Shown: positions 18,479 to 27,440 of the stretch, in pieces
How the letters are laid out: the number at the start of each line of letters is the position of its first letter
Numbering within the stretch: the stretch's first letter is position 1
DNA from: Plantimonas leprariae
GTDB lineage: Bacteria; Pseudomonadota; Alphaproteobacteria; Rhizobiales; Rhizobiaceae
Length of the DNA: 64,000 nt
Direction: 5' to 3'
Assembly (NCBI RefSeq): GCF_008802405.1
Contig: NZ_VZDO01000011.1
Location: 62,001-126,000 of the forward strand
Translations under genes and position numbers: made by a program
The notes under the pieces: generated by a model
The model's database searches: none
Told to the model about the DNA's origin: nothing
What the model saw: the letters and a program-made list of their open reading frames with translations, nothing else

Positions 18479-19554
18479 ACTTCCTCGTCACCGGCGGGGC
18501 CGGCTTCATCGGTTCCGCCGTCTGTCGGCACCTGATCGCGAACACCGAGCACCGCGTCGTCAACCTCGACAAGCTGACCTACGCGGCGAGCCTCGCCTCG
18601 TTGTCCGCGATCGAGAACGACCGGCGCTATCGCTTCGTCCGGGCCGACATCGCGGACCGCAAGGCAGTGGGCGCGGCTCTCCGCGACAACGACATCGACG
18701 TCGTGATGCACCTGGCCGCCGAAAGCCACGTGGACCGTTCGATCGACGGCCCGTCCGCCTTCGTCGACACCAACATCGTCGGCACCTATCACCTGCTCGA
18801 AGCGGTTCGCGCCTACTGGGCCCGTCTGCCGCATGGACCGCGGGAGCGTTTCCGCTTCCACCACGTGTCGACGGATGAGGTCTACGGCGAGCTTCCGATG
18901 GACGGCTCGCCGTTCACGGAAGCCACGCCCTACGCTCCGTCCTCGCCCTACTCGGCCTCGAAGGCGGCGTCCGACCATCTGGCGATGGCGTGGCATCGCA
19001 CCTACGGCCTGCCCCTGGTGCTCTCGAACTGCTCCAACAACTACGGACCGTTCCACTTTCCCGAAAAGCTGATCCCGCTGGTGATCCTAAACGCGCTGCA
19101 CGGCGAGCCGCTGCCGGTCTACGGAAGCGGCGAGAACGTGCGCGACTGGATCTTCGTGGAGGACCATGCGCGGGCGCTGGAACTCGTTGCCACGAAGGGC
19201 GAAACCGGGCGTTCGTACATTATCGGCGGGCGCAACGAGCGCACCAACCTCTCGGTCGTGGAAGCGATCTGCGACGTGCTGGACCGTATCCGGCCCCCGG
19301 CGCGCGCCACTTCGCGGCGCGAGCTGATCCGCTTCGTGCCGGACCGGCCAGGTCACGATCTGCGCTACGCGACCGACGCTTCCCGCATCGAGGCGGAACT
19401 CGGCTGGCGGGCCAAGGAGACGTTCGACACGGGACTGGAAAAGACGGTGCGCTGGTTCGTGGAGAACGAAGCTTGGTGGCGGCCGATCCGGGACAGGCGC
19501 CCCGCCAGCGAGCGGCCCGCGCGACTCGGTGGCACCGCCAAGGCCGCCGGATGA
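18475..19554 (+). CDS. rfbB: dTDP-glucose 4,6-dehydratase
   Basis: 359 residues from the GTG overlapping the rfbC stop. It is an extended SDR with the NAD-binding TGGAGFIG at residues 6-13, the [11 protein letters not shown] motif, the active-site STDEVYGEL, and [11 protein letters not shown] with the Tyr-Lys pair. The C-terminal half has [18 protein letters not shown] and a substrate-binding [19 protein letters not shown] segment. It converts dTDP-glucose to dTDP-4-keto-6-deoxyglucose, the second step of dTDP-L-rhamnose synthesis. The stop overlaps the rfbD start. Confidence 0.95.
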   Translation: MNFLVTGGAGFIGSAVCRHLIANTEHRVVNLDKLTYAASLASLSAIENDRRYRFVRADIADRKAVGAALRDNDIDVVMHLAAESHVDRSIDGPSAFVDTNIVGTYHLLEAVRAYWARLPHGPRERFRFHHVSTDEVYGELPMDGSPFTEATPYAPSSPYSASKAASDHLAMAWHRTYGLPLVLSNCSNNYGPFHFPEKLIPLVILNALHGEPLPVYGSGENVRDWIFVEDHARALELVATKGETGRSYIIGGRNERTNLSVVEAICDVLDRIRPPARATSRRELIRFVPDRPGHDLRYATDASRIEAELGWRAKETFDTGLEKTVRWFVENEAWWRPIRDRRPASERPARLGGTAKAAG

Positions 19555-20492
19555 CGATGCGACGAACCGTTCTCGTTGCCGGGGCGAGCGGGCAGGTGGC
19601 CCGCTCGCTGGCGGCACTGGACGTCCCAGACCTCCGCTTCGCGACGCTCGGGCGGCCCGATCTCGACCTTTCCGACCCGGCGTCGATCGAGCGGGCCATG
19701 GACGCGCACGAACCCGTCGCCATCGTCAACGCCGCGGCCTATACCGCCGTCGACAGGGCGGAAACCGAGCCCGATGCTGCCTTCGCGATCAATCGCGACG
19801 GCGCCAGTGCGCTGGCGGAAGCGGCGGCGCGGCACGGCCGGCCGATCGTCCACATATCCACCGACTACGTGTTCGACGGGACGAAGCCGGAGCCTTACGT
19901 CGAAACGGACCCGACCGGGCCGCTCGGCGTCTACGGGCGCTCCAAGCTGGAAGGGGAGGCGGCCGTCGCCGGCGCCAACCCGGCGCACGTCATCCTGCGG
20001 ACCGCCTGGGTCTACAGCCCCTATGGCGCGAACTTCCTGAAGACCATGCTGCGGCTCGCGGGCGAGCGCGACACGGTGCGCGTCGTCGCCGACCAGCGCG
20101 GCACGCCGACCTACGCACCCGACATCGCTGTCGGCATCGCCGCCGTGCTGCGGGTCGCGCTCCGGCAGCCGGGTCGGACGGACTGGCGCGGCATCGTTCA
20201 TATGGTCGCCGGGGGCGAGACGACTTGGGCGGGCTTCGCGGAGGAAATCCTTCGCGGATCGGCCGAACGAGCCGGCCCATCCGCGCGCGTCGAGCCTGTC
20301 GCCACCCCGGATCATCCGACCTCCGCCAAACGCCCCGCCAACTCGCGCCTGGCGACGGCGCGCTTCCGGCGAACCTTCGGGCACGGCCTGCCGGAATGGC
20401 AGGAGGGCGTCCGCAATTGCCTCGACGCACTCCGACCGGTTCGAGCGACGACCGCGTCGACAAACTTCGGGGGAGCTGCCGACGACACCTGA
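19551..20492 (+). CDS. rfbD: dTDP-4-dehydrorhamnose reductase
   Basis: 313 residues from the ATG overlapping the rfbB stop. It has the Rossmann motif GASGQVA, the [11 protein letters not shown] segment, the STDYVFDG motif, [10 protein letters not shown] with the Tyr-Lys pair, and [18 protein letters not shown], all typical of RmlD. It reduces the 4-keto group to yield dTDP-L-rhamnose. The thymidylyltransferase gene rfbA, which supplies dTDP-glucose, is not in the window. The last 20 residues are low-complexity and may not be conserved. Confidence 0.94.
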   Translation: MTMRRTVLVAGASGQVARSLAALDVPDLRFATLGRPDLDLSDPASIERAMDAHEPVAIVNAAAYTAVDRAETEPDAAFAINRDGASALAEAAARHGRPIVHISTDYVFDGTKPEPYVETDPTGPLGVYGRSKLEGEAAVAGANPAHVILRTAWVYSPYGANFLKTMLRLAGERDTVRVVADQRGTPTYAPDIAVGIAAVLRVALRQPGRTDWRGIVHMVAGGETTWAGFAEEILRGSAERAGPSARVEPVATPDHPTSAKRPANSRLATARFRRTFGHGLPEWQEGVRNCLDALRPVRATTASTNFGGAADDT

Positions 20493-20989
20493 CCGCGACA
20501 CGCAAGCGACGCCGCCGCACCCGTGCGCCAGCCCGGATCTCCATCCTCGGGCACCGTCCCGTGGATCCAGCAAGGATGCTCTTCCCCGCCGTGCCCGGCG
20601 GTCCCAAATTTGCGGGACGCAGCCCGTGAACGACGGAACGGCGGCGAGGGTGAAACCAATCGAATCGACGGCGCGCTGGCACCGGACAATGCGGCAAACA
20701 AGGCGCTGGAACACGTCCGGTGAACCCGAATTTACGTGACGTGCTCTAGGTCTCGCTTGAGGCATTGGCGTCGGATCAAATCGCTTGGCTGCGCCGCTTC
20801 CGCGGCGGTACGACCCCAGCCGCCTCGCGGCTGCCAGCGGCATCGTATGCAGGCGGCCGGCGCGTGGGGTCGGCGGCGGGGCTCTCGGCGTGGAGCGGTG
20901 CCGGAGGTGGGAGAAGTTGGCGCCGGACGAGGTCGCTGGAGGAGTTGGTTGTCGAATCCTTTGCGGAGCGGGTGCGGCGTCGGCGGAGC
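20493..20989. other. Gene-poor stretch between rfbD and the integrase remnant
   Basis: About 500 nt in which I see no convincing gene, RNA or terminator. The reading frames that cross it have no recognisable motifs. It probably contains the rfbD transcript end and the degraded 3' part of the integrase region. Confidence 0.4.
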
Positions 20990-22145
20990 TGCGGTTCGCA
21001 ATGTGAAGCCAGCCGCTCATAGCGCTCCTCTAGCACGTCGGCGAGCATGCGGACGAGGGCACGGACGTCTGTCGCCGTTGATGGCTCCCATTCGTCCCGT
21101 TTGTTGCGGGCCAAATTCTTGTATGCAGCGTCAAGGCCGGAGATCGGCAGATTGGTCCCTCCAACCGCCTCCGACGCAGCAGATGCCACCGGGGTGGCAA
21201 GCGCGGAAATTATTTCTGCGGAGGTTTCCGGCGGAATTTCTGGCGCAGAGAATGGACTTCTGGCAGGCGGCGAACCCGCCGCTTCGGCAACAACACCTCG
21301 CGGCTGTTCGGTCGAAACTGCTTGTTCGGAAGTGAAAATCGATGCCGTCAGAGCGATAACGGACGCCGATGTTTTGGTGGCACCGTGTTCGGTCGCTTCT
21401 GCTTCGGCGTTCGTGCTGACAGCGTCCGGTTCGAAACGCGGCCGCTCTTCCTCCGGCAAGGTGGAGGCGACGAGCGCGTTCTGGCGGCGGTCGATCAGCG
21501 GCCAACGGTCAGCGACATTCAGCAGCGCGTCCGCCTTGGCGCGGAAGATCTCCATCTTCGCCCGCTCGCGGTTCGCGAGCGTGTCGGGCAGGCCGACATC
21601 GGCCATCTGCTCGCGCACCTGCCGGTCGAACACTACGCCAGCCGCACCCTTCTGCTCCGACCGAAACGTCTCGGCGATCGTCGGGATATGTGGTTCTGGG
21701 ATGCCATGCCGAAGCAACATGCTGCGGCCGGCACAGCCCTCGTCGAAGCTGAGCGGCCGACCGGTGCCGAAGAGCTGGATCAGGCGATAGGCCCATCCCA
21801 CCTCGATGTCGGCCTCCATCTCGTGGACGTCGTCGGTCGACCCCACACGGCGCGCGGCGAAGGCGTGTCCTCAAGATGCGCCGTCATGCGCTCGATCTCG
21901 GCCCGGAAGATTTGGTCGAGCTGGTCCTTTGTGGTCATCGCGGCGGTGGGTCTCACGGTCAGGTCGGCGAGCAGCGTGTTCAGCCGCCGCGCCGTGTAGG
22001 CCGCCTTGCCATGGTCCGACAACCGAAGGGAGAACGACAGACGCGCCTGCCGCCGCACCTGCCGGAACCGAACAGGTACCCGGGCACGCCAGTAGAAGGT
22101 GTGCCCGCGCCGTTCGAGGTTCGTCACGTCATGCCGAGTCGCCAC
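20990..22145 (-). pseudogene. Tyrosine recombinase (phage-type integrase) remnant, frameshifted and truncated
   Basis: From the start at 22145 the product begins MATRHDVTNLERRGHTFYWRA, with the R.GTFYWR.RVP..LR pattern of the N-terminal domain of alphaproteobacterial integrases, followed by LSFSLRLSDHGKAAYTARRLN. Near 21846 the coding frame changes by one base. It continues as TDDVHEMEADIEVGWAYRLI and on to a core-binding-like segment (AAYKNLARNKRDEWEPSTATD). Downstream there is no catalytic domain: the expected R..HRH..Y pattern is absent and the sequence turns into low-complexity DNA. The gene is inactive. It starts 150 nt from a tRNA fragment, as integrases of tRNA-targeting islands do. 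Confidence 0.75.
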
Positions 22146-22295
22146 CGACCGAATTCCTTGCGCCGCGAGCCCGGCGGGACGGCGATGGCCATCACCTCCG
22201 GGCTACAGGTTTGGGCCCAAGGGGCGAGGGACAGCCGAGATGGATTCTCATCCACCGAAAACATCAGCAATTACAAGAGGTTGATGGATGCTGAA

Positions 22296-22335
22296 TGGGG
22301 GGCCTGGATTCGAACCAAGACTAGCGGAGTCAGAG
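22296..22335 (-). other. 3' fragment of tRNA-Gln(CTG), probable attachment-site scar
   Basis: On the minus strand the 40 nt read as the 3' part of a tRNA. CTCTGAC is an anticodon loop with anticodon CTG, then TCCGC closes the anticodon stem. TTGGTTCGAATCCAG is a canonical T arm, and GCCCCCCA is the acceptor strand. Upstream of CTCTGAC the sequence no longer pairs with TCCGC, so the 5' half of the tRNA is missing. A 3' tRNA piece next to an integrase remnant is the usual footprint of site-specific integration. Confidence 0.75.
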
Positions 22336-22387
22336 TGGGCTAATCAGACGAGTCCTAACGTCCAGAAATTAGATAGCTATTACAGTA

Positions 22388-22436
22388 GGTTGAAGGATTG
22401 GATTGATGCCTCCGCGCTGGATTTAGTCCTTCAACC
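22388..22436. repeat. 10-bp inverted repeat beside the tRNA fragment
   Basis: GGTTGAAGGA at 22388-22397 and its exact complement TCCTTCAACC at 22427-22436 enclose a 29-nt loop. There is no T-tract, so it is not a typical terminator. It lies 50 nt from the tRNA fragment and could be an arm or accessory site of the lost recombination system. The rest of 22336-22662 holds no gene I can support. Confidence 0.5.
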
Positions 22437-22662
22437 GCTCCAGCCCAATCCTAGCAATTTGCAGGGATTCCAAGGCAGTCCCAGCGTGTCCGTGCGATAC
22501 GCGCGCGACACGTTTTGTCATCGCTCTCTGCCGGCTGCCCGAAGCATTCGTCATTGTCTGCATGGTCGAGTCCTTCGCTGACGGCGCCATTTCGTTGACG
22601 CGCGGAAGCGGCTCGTTATCGTCTACCATCCTGCGTCGGCAGCGTCAGCGAGTGGATTGGGT

Positions 22663-23538
22663 ATGCGTCACTATCTCTTTCCGGAAGATGGCGAGCCGCT
22701 GAGGCTGTCGCAGCGGGTCGTGGAGGGATTGGTCTCTGGCGAAGATGCCTTGCCCCAGTTCGCAGGATCCAGCCAGCGAGTGCTCGGCGTCATCGTGCGG
22801 AACGACGATGGCGACCCGCAGGAGATCATCCATACGGAGGCCTCCATCTGGCACTTCGACGAGGAAGGGAGGATCGATCGTAGCCTGGGCGATACGGCAG
22901 TCGAGTTCGTGAACCTCGCTCATCAGGGACACGCGAGCGGCGGAAAGGTCGTCAGCCTCCAGCCGAAGATCAGTCGCAAGCGGCTGCACGAGAGGCATCG
23001 CTGGGAACCCAGTTCGACGGACATTGAAAGCGTCATCGGCGATATCTGGCCCAAGAAAGGGAACAAGCGTCTCAAGGACGCGAAGGGCGTCGCGCCGAAG
23101 CGGCCGCCGCTGACCTACGAAGCGAGCAACGCCATCGACGGCATCGCAAAGGGGTTCTGGGACGTCTCGCATAAACTGGAGCGACTGAAGGAGCCAGCGC
23201 TCAAGGGCTTCGCGTTTGAGGCGAGGCATCGAGCCAACGGTGAACCTGAATACGGCGCGCTCTATCGCGCCATCGCGGAGATGGCCGACGAGCGGCTGGA
23301 GATCCTACGCCGCCGCCGGAACGGGAAGGGGAGCTGGTACGCCCTCGTTGAGGTGACCCGCTGGAACGATGAGGGCGTCGGGGATCAGCTCTACGCCTTC
23401 CACCAAGAATGCAAGGGGCGGGCCGCCGCCGTGACGGCTGCTCGGAAGCTGCTCGCCGACCACGTTGATAAGTTTGCGGCGGACGTGACCGTTGAGGCAT
23501 CGGTGCTTACGAATATCGAGTGGACGCAGAGAATTTGA
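22663..23538 (+). CDS. Hypothetical protein of the island
   Basis: 291 residues from the ATG at 22663 (MRHYLFPEDGEPLRLSQRVVEGL). The composition looks like a genuine soluble protein: an N-terminal domain of about 120 residues with an EASIWHFDEEGRIDRSLGD segment, a basic linker, and an alpha-helical C-terminal region (RRRRNGKGSWYALVEVTRWNDEG). No signal peptide or membrane segment is present. I do not recognise the family. It lies just right of the tRNA fragment and is convergent with an AT-rich membrane-protein gene, so it is likely island cargo. Confidence 0.55.
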   Translation: MRHYLFPEDGEPLRLSQRVVEGLVSGEDALPQFAGSSQRVLGVIVRNDDGDPQEIIHTEASIWHFDEEGRIDRSLGDTAVEFVNLAHQGHASGGKVVSLQPKISRKRLHERHRWEPSSTDIESVIGDIWPKKGNKRLKDAKGVAPKRPPLTYEASNAIDGIAKGFWDVSHKLERLKEPALKGFAFEARHRANGEPEYGALYRAIAEMADERLEILRRRRNGKGSWYALVEVTRWNDEGVGDQLYAFHQECKGRAAAVTAARKLLADHVDKFAADVTVEASVLTNIEWTQRI

Positions 23539-23552
23539 TGAACACCACCAAC

Positions 23553-24224
23553 TCAATCGGAAATCCGCCCGCTGTGGAGGGCTGCATCGAAGCTACTCCA
23601 AGCCCTTTCGATTGAGATGAAAGTTTCTGCGAAGAAGTTCTTAGCTATTTGCCAGAACTGTAAAATGAGTGGTTTATGCTGCAAAATAATTGGACCGTAG
23701 TGTATCGATATGTCAACAATCGCTATCAATATTGTTCCAATGATCACCTTTCTGAACAAGTTAAAGGTGTTGGAGAACCTGCTCCTGATTACTTCGTACT
23801 TAATGTCGTCAGGTCGACAGCGTTCAAGGTAGGTTTGCCATCCTAATCGAGTAAAATTACCTTGAGCGCGATAGACGTAATCCTCTATTCGCTTGGAGTA
23901 ATCACCAAGTCTCACGAGGATACCGTACTCAATCTTTAATCTATGTCGTATTGCGAATGAAAATATGATTGGAACTAGGATGAGAAAGTCATGTTCCAGC
24001 CCTGGCTCCAAATTGTCATCGTGACCGAAGAAGAATTTAGTGAATGTAATTCCGGTATCTCTCGTCGAAAAATACCAAGCGTAAAATGCAGCCAATCCTA
24101 AAATCGAAGCCGCCTCGAAGCGCCAGATCGCTTGCAGGAGTAAATGAACCTGTTCTCGGGTTTTCTCCCACTCCTTTATAGCGAATTCAGTTTTTCCGTC
24201 AGAGGGTAATATATGATCCGACAT
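23553..24224 (-). CDS. AT-rich membrane protein, unknown
   Basis: 223 residues. Three hydrophobic segments are visible: residues 36-52 (SILGLAAFYAWYF), 79-92 (FLILVPIIFSFAI) and 158-178 (VIIGTILIAIVDISI). The base composition is far below that of the surroundings (roughly 43% GC by eye) and codon use is AT-ended, so this gene was acquired recently from a different genome. No family is recognised. Small membrane proteins of this kind in islands are often parts of defence or exclusion systems, but nothing in the sequence proves that. Confidence 0.6.
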   Translation of the reverse strand: MSDHILPSDGKTEFAIKEWEKTREQVHLLLQAIWRFEAASILGLAAFYAWYFSTRDTGITFTKFFFGHDDNLEPGLEHDFLILVPIIFSFAIRHRLKIEYGILVRLGDYSKRIEDYVYRAQGNFTRLGWQTYLERCRPDDIKYEVIRSRFSNTFNLFRKVIIGTILIAIVDISIHYGPIILQHKPLILQFWQIAKNFFAETFISIERAWSSFDAALHSGRISD

Positions 24225-24327
24225 TCCAAGCCTTTTTGAAATACTGAAGGGAACCTCGGTCTGCTTTCATAAATCCATTACACGAGCATCAACGCACTGG
24301 TTCTAAGCAGTCAGTCGGCAGCCAAGC

Positions 24328-24684
24328 TTACGACGAACATAATGCCAGCCCGGTCTGGATTATCTCATCGACCGCGCCCAACTTAAATATCCCTTTTCCG
24401 TCTGCGCTAATGTCTTCAGTGCCCGATACGCGCCCCATCAACTCTTTTGAGTCGGCGTATCTGCCATTCGAAAGCGCACGACCATTGACAGCGTAGGTGC
24501 TGCCACCAAGCGCGATAGTAACTGCATCTCCAGAGCATCGAATGGTTCCGCGATCAAAGCTGGGCCAAGGCCAGTCACTGCCGTACTGCTCCTTTGTCAC
24601 GACCGCAGTATGCTCCTTAACGGAACACCCTACGAGCATCAGTAAAGAAGCAGCAATCGCGGGCGTTGAGTTACGCGCTGGCAT
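24328..24684 (-). CDS. DUF2511 (YebY-like) lipoprotein
   Basis: 118 residues. The signal peptide ends in a lipobox (LMLVGCS, Cys at about residue 20), so it is a lipoprotein. The mature part, AVVTKEQYGSDWPWPSFDRG, then IRCSGDAVTIALGGSTYAVNG, matches the DUF2511 family, whose members carry a W-P-F/W-rich beta fold. The C-terminus has a second Cys (ALCSS). Base composition is lower in GC than the chromosome, as for the neighbouring membrane protein. The function of the family is not established. Confidence 0.65.
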   Translation of the reverse strand: MPARNSTPAIAASLLMLVGCSVKEHTAVVTKEQYGSDWPWPSFDRGTIRCSGDAVTIALGGSTYAVNGRALSNGRYADSKELMGRVSGTEDISADGKGIFKLGAVDEIIQTGLALCSS

Positions 24685-24788
24685 ACGACCGTCCTAACAG
24701 CACTAGATTTACGGGAGACACCCAACCCTCCGTAGCGCTGGTTCAAGGCTGCCAGCAACCCGTGCAGTGCTGCCGTAGGGTGCCGCGC

Positions 24789-25100
24789 TCACGCCATGCC
24801 TCCCTGAATACCCTGCATGGCGTGGTGCGCCAGCCGCCGGTCGAGCGCGAGACTGGCGATCTGCCGGAAGCGTTCTTTGTCGGCTGGCGTCACCTGCCCG
24901 AACTCGTCCAGCAGCTCGCCGATCGCCACGAGCGTCTCGGTTTCGAACCGCTCGCGAACATCGGCCGGCATCGGCAGCGCGAACATCAGGACAGCGCAGT
25001 CCGCCGTCTCGCGGCCGATCCGGGCGGCGAGCGCAGCGATGCGCTCGGCTAAGGGGTTTGCGAGCGGCGCGAAGACCTCGATCGGGGACGGGCCGCCCAT
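24789..25100 (-). CDS. Small hypothetical protein of a three-gene island operon
   Basis: 103 residues from the ATG at 25100, which overlaps the TAA of the upstream Tat-signal gene (TAATG). It is entirely helical in appearance (NPLAERIAALAARIGRETADC, RFETETLVAIGELLDEFG, ALDRRLAHHAMQG). No domain is recognised. Translational coupling to the two genes upstream suggests that the three work together. GC content is normal for the genome, unlike the AT-rich genes to its left. Confidence 0.6.
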   Translation of the reverse strand: MGGPSPIEVFAPLANPLAERIAALAARIGRETADCAVLMFALPMPADVRERFETETLVAIGELLDEFGQVTPADKERFRQIASLALDRRLAHHAMQGIQGGMA

Positions 25101-25951
25101 TAAACGAGCCCTCCCGTATCGCCAGTTCCAAGGATGGTGGCGTAGTAGCCCTCGGTCTCCTTCTTCGCCACGAAGTCGTCGACTACGATGTGCAGCAGCC
25201 CAGTCAGATGCGGCGCGGTGCGCGCCAGCACGAGCATGACGAACTCGTCGGCATCGCCCATCGCCTCGACTAACGCGGTGGCCGCAAGCGCGGCCGGCGA
25301 CGCTCCGGTTGCCGCCGCTTCTTCCAGTCGCTCGCGCTGCACCTCGACGCGATCGGCCTGCGCCTCCATCGCCGCTTCGATGTCGGTAATGCCTGTCGCC
25401 TTCTCCAGCGCCAGTTGTTCGCGACGGCGCGCCAGCACCATGCGCATCCTGGCGAACTCCCGACGCTGGATCTCGCGCCGTTCGTGCGGGCTGAGCGGCT
25501 TCGGCGCGGTGAAGCTGAACGAGCCGTTCGCATGCCGGGTGAAGTCCATCGCTGGCTTCAGAGCGCGCCGAACCTCGTGCCACAAGTCATAGGGGTTCGG
25601 CCGGATCACCTTGTGCGTGCCAGGGTTAGCCGGCGGTTCAGGCAAGTCCGCTATTTCAGGCCAACCCTGTTCGGGGCCTCCCTTTGTGCCGTTGTGCAGA
25701 AGATGAATGGGGCCGGGACGCGCCCATGCGGCCAAACTGGCTTCGGCGACTTTGTGCGCCTTCGACAGTCGCCGTTCCTCGCGAAGTTCGGTGAGAAGGT
25801 TGGCGAGGATGCCGTTCAGGTGGTCGGTCAATGCGGCGTCGGGGGTGACAGGCGCGGCAGCAGACGCCTCGACGGCGAACGCAGTGCCGGTCGCAGCGGT
25901 GACGATGCCGGCGCTGGCGGTGGTGCGAAGGAAACGACGACGCGAGATCAT
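25100..25951 (-). CDS. Tat-signal hypothetical protein
   Basis: 283 residues. The N-terminus SRRRFLRTTASAGIVTAATG is a twin-arginine signal (S-R-R-x-F-L) followed by a hydrophobic segment and an AVEASAAA cleavage region, so the folded product is probably exported to the periplasm. The mature part has a coiled-coil region near residues 150-215 (RRREQLALEKATGITDIEAAM). No cofactor-binding motif is visible. It overlaps the gene upstream by ATGA and the gene downstream by TAATG. Confidence 0.6.
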   Translation of the reverse strand: MISRRRFLRTTASAGIVTAATGTAFAVEASAAAPVTPDAALTDHLNGILANLLTELREERRLSKAHKVAEASLAAWARPGPIHLLHNGTKGGPEQGWPEIADLPEPPANPGTHKVIRPNPYDLWHEVRRALKPAMDFTRHANGSFSFTAPKPLSPHERREIQRREFARMRMVLARRREQLALEKATGITDIEAAMEAQADRVEVQRERLEEAAATGASPAALAATALVEAMGDADEFVMLVLARTAPHLTGLLHIVVDDFVAKKETEGYYATILGTGDTGGLV

Positions 25952-26295
25952 GCCAGCACCCTCCCGTTGGCGGCGGCCTCGATCTCACGGACGAAGCGTT
26001 CCAGGCACTCGTCGTCCCAATCCCAATCCTCCATCGGCGCGGGGTTGTCGCCGGGCTTGCACATGTCGTAGCGCAGCATCCGCGCCTTGACCGCAAAGCC
26101 CGCGAGCGTGGTGGCCCGGATCGCCCTGATGCGCTCGCACAGGTCGTTCAGGCTGTCGTTAGCCGCTTCCATCTGGTCTTCGACCGACCCGCATTCGGCG
26201 GCCCAATCGCTCCAGAACGGATGATCGAACGAAAGGCCGCGAGCTTCGCACGGCCGGGCTGCGAGGTAGGCTTGATGCGCCTCGTGGACCTTCAC
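25948..26295 (-). CDS. Hypothetical protein, apparently 5'-truncated
   Basis: 115 residues from a GTG at 26295. The same frame stays open upstream to about 26435, and the residues from about 26380 (AEHPDAELVALGPEFDRLF) look like genuine protein of the kind found near the start of small proteins in alphaproteobacterial islands. No ATG, GTG or TTG start is found there, so the original start was probably lost at the junction with the gene ending at 26437. The C-terminal part is acidic (DWDWDDECLERFVREIE). It overlaps the Tat-signal gene. Function unknown. Confidence 0.5.
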   Translation of the reverse strand: MKVHEAHQAYLAARPCEARGLSFDHPFWSDWAAECGSVEDQMEAANDSLNDLCERIRAIRATTLAGFAVKARMLRYDMCKPGDNPAPMEDWDWDDECLERFVREIEAAANGRVLA

Positions 26296-26436
26296 GTTGA
26301 GCGACTTGTTCGCGGCAAATAGCCGATCGAACTCGGGACCGAGCGCGACGAGTTCGGCGTCGGGGTGCTCGGCCGGCCGCGAGCCCGAGGGCCAGCCAGG
26401 CGAGAAGCGTCTGCGTCGGTGTTGCCCCGGATACCA

Positions 26437-27429
26437 TCATGCCACCTCGGGTCCGCGCGTCACGCACCGGAAGCCGATGTGGCTGGAGGACGTGTCGACC
26501 GGGTGCGCGTGCCGGGCAGCCGGGCGGTAGCGCCGACAGTAGTTCGGGGCGCAGAGGTGCGAGCCGCCCTTCACCACCTTGCGCGGGATGGCGACCCGCG
26601 GCTGGCTCGGATCGAAGCTCTCGTCCTCCCGTCCGCCGCGCGGGTTCGACGGGATGCAACACGACTTGCCGGCGTCCGCCTCGTGCCGCGGCGCGTACCA
26701 GTCCGCCGTCCACTCCCAGACGTTGCCGATCATGTCGCGGATGCCGAAGCCGTTCGGAGGGAAGGCGCCGACGGGCGAGGTGCGGGCGTAGCCGTCCTCG
26801 GCCAGGTTACGGTGCGGGAACTCGCCCTGCCAGGTGTTCGCCATGTGCCGGCCGCCGGGAGCGAACTCGTCTCCCCAGGCGTACTCGGCTCGGTCGAGGC
26901 CGCCCCGGGCGGCGAGCTCCCATTCGGCCTCGGTCGGCAGCGCTTTGCCCGCCCATGCGGCGTAGGCCTCGGCGTCGCGATAGCTGACATGGACGACCGG
27001 ATGGTTCTCAAGCCCGCGGAGCGAGCCGCGCGACCCCTCCGGCCGCCGCCACTGAGCGCCGAACTCGAACCGCCACCAACGACTCCAGTCGGAAAGGTCG
27101 ACGGAGCCGTCCGGCGGCGCGAACACCATCGAGCCGGCCCGCAGCATGTGCGGGAGCGCGCCGGGGTAGTCCGCCGCGCTCGGCGCCCGCTCGGCCTCGG
27201 TGACGTAGCCGGTCGCGCGGACGAACTTGCGGAACTGGCGGTTGGTGACGGGGGTGCGGTCGATCCGGAAGCCGTCGACCCAGACCCGGTGCGCGGGCGC
27301 CTCCTCCGGGTAGTGGTCGTCCGACCCCATCCAGAACGTGTCACCGGGAACGAGGACGGTGTCGGCGCTCGGCCCGGCGGGCCGTTCGTCGGGTTCGCGG
27401 ATCGCTCGAAGGTTGGCGGTCCTGCCCAT
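26437..27429 (-). CDS. Formylglycine-generating enzyme (SUMF1/FGE family)
   Basis: 330 residues. It has the FGE-sulfatase fold signature: FWMGSDDHYPEEAPAHRVWV, the TNRQFRKFV block, PVVHVSYRDAEAYAAWAGK, RLPTEAEWE-type ALPTEAEWELAARGG, GNVWEWTADWY, and the C-terminal GGSHLCAPNYCRRYRPAAR then IGFRCV. The two Cys of LCAPNYC have the spacing of the copper-binding active-site pair of true FGEs, so it probably oxidises a sulfatase Cys to formylglycine. No sulfatase gene is in the window. It lies 11 nt downstream of the COG4313 gene and is likely co-transcribed with it. Confidence 0.85.
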   Translation of the reverse strand: MGRTANLRAIREPDERPAGPSADTVLVPGDTFWMGSDDHYPEEAPAHRVWVDGFRIDRTPVTNRQFRKFVRATGYVTEAERAPSAADYPGALPHMLRAGSMVFAPPDGSVDLSDWSRWWRFEFGAQWRRPEGSRGSLRGLENHPVVHVSYRDAEAYAAWAGKALPTEAEWELAARGGLDRAEYAWGDEFAPGGRHMANTWQGEFPHRNLAEDGYARTSPVGAFPPNGFGIRDMIGNVWEWTADWYAPRHEADAGKSCCIPSNPRGGREDESFDPSQPRVAIPRKVVKGGSHLCAPNYCRRYRPAARHAHPVDTSSSHIGFRCVTRGPEVA

Positions 27430-27440
27430 GGCACCCGCCC

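Noticed and set aside
22423-22629. 68-codon minus-strand ORF right of the tRNA fragment
   Set aside because: No family, overlaps the inverted repeat, weak start context. It could be real but cannot be supported.
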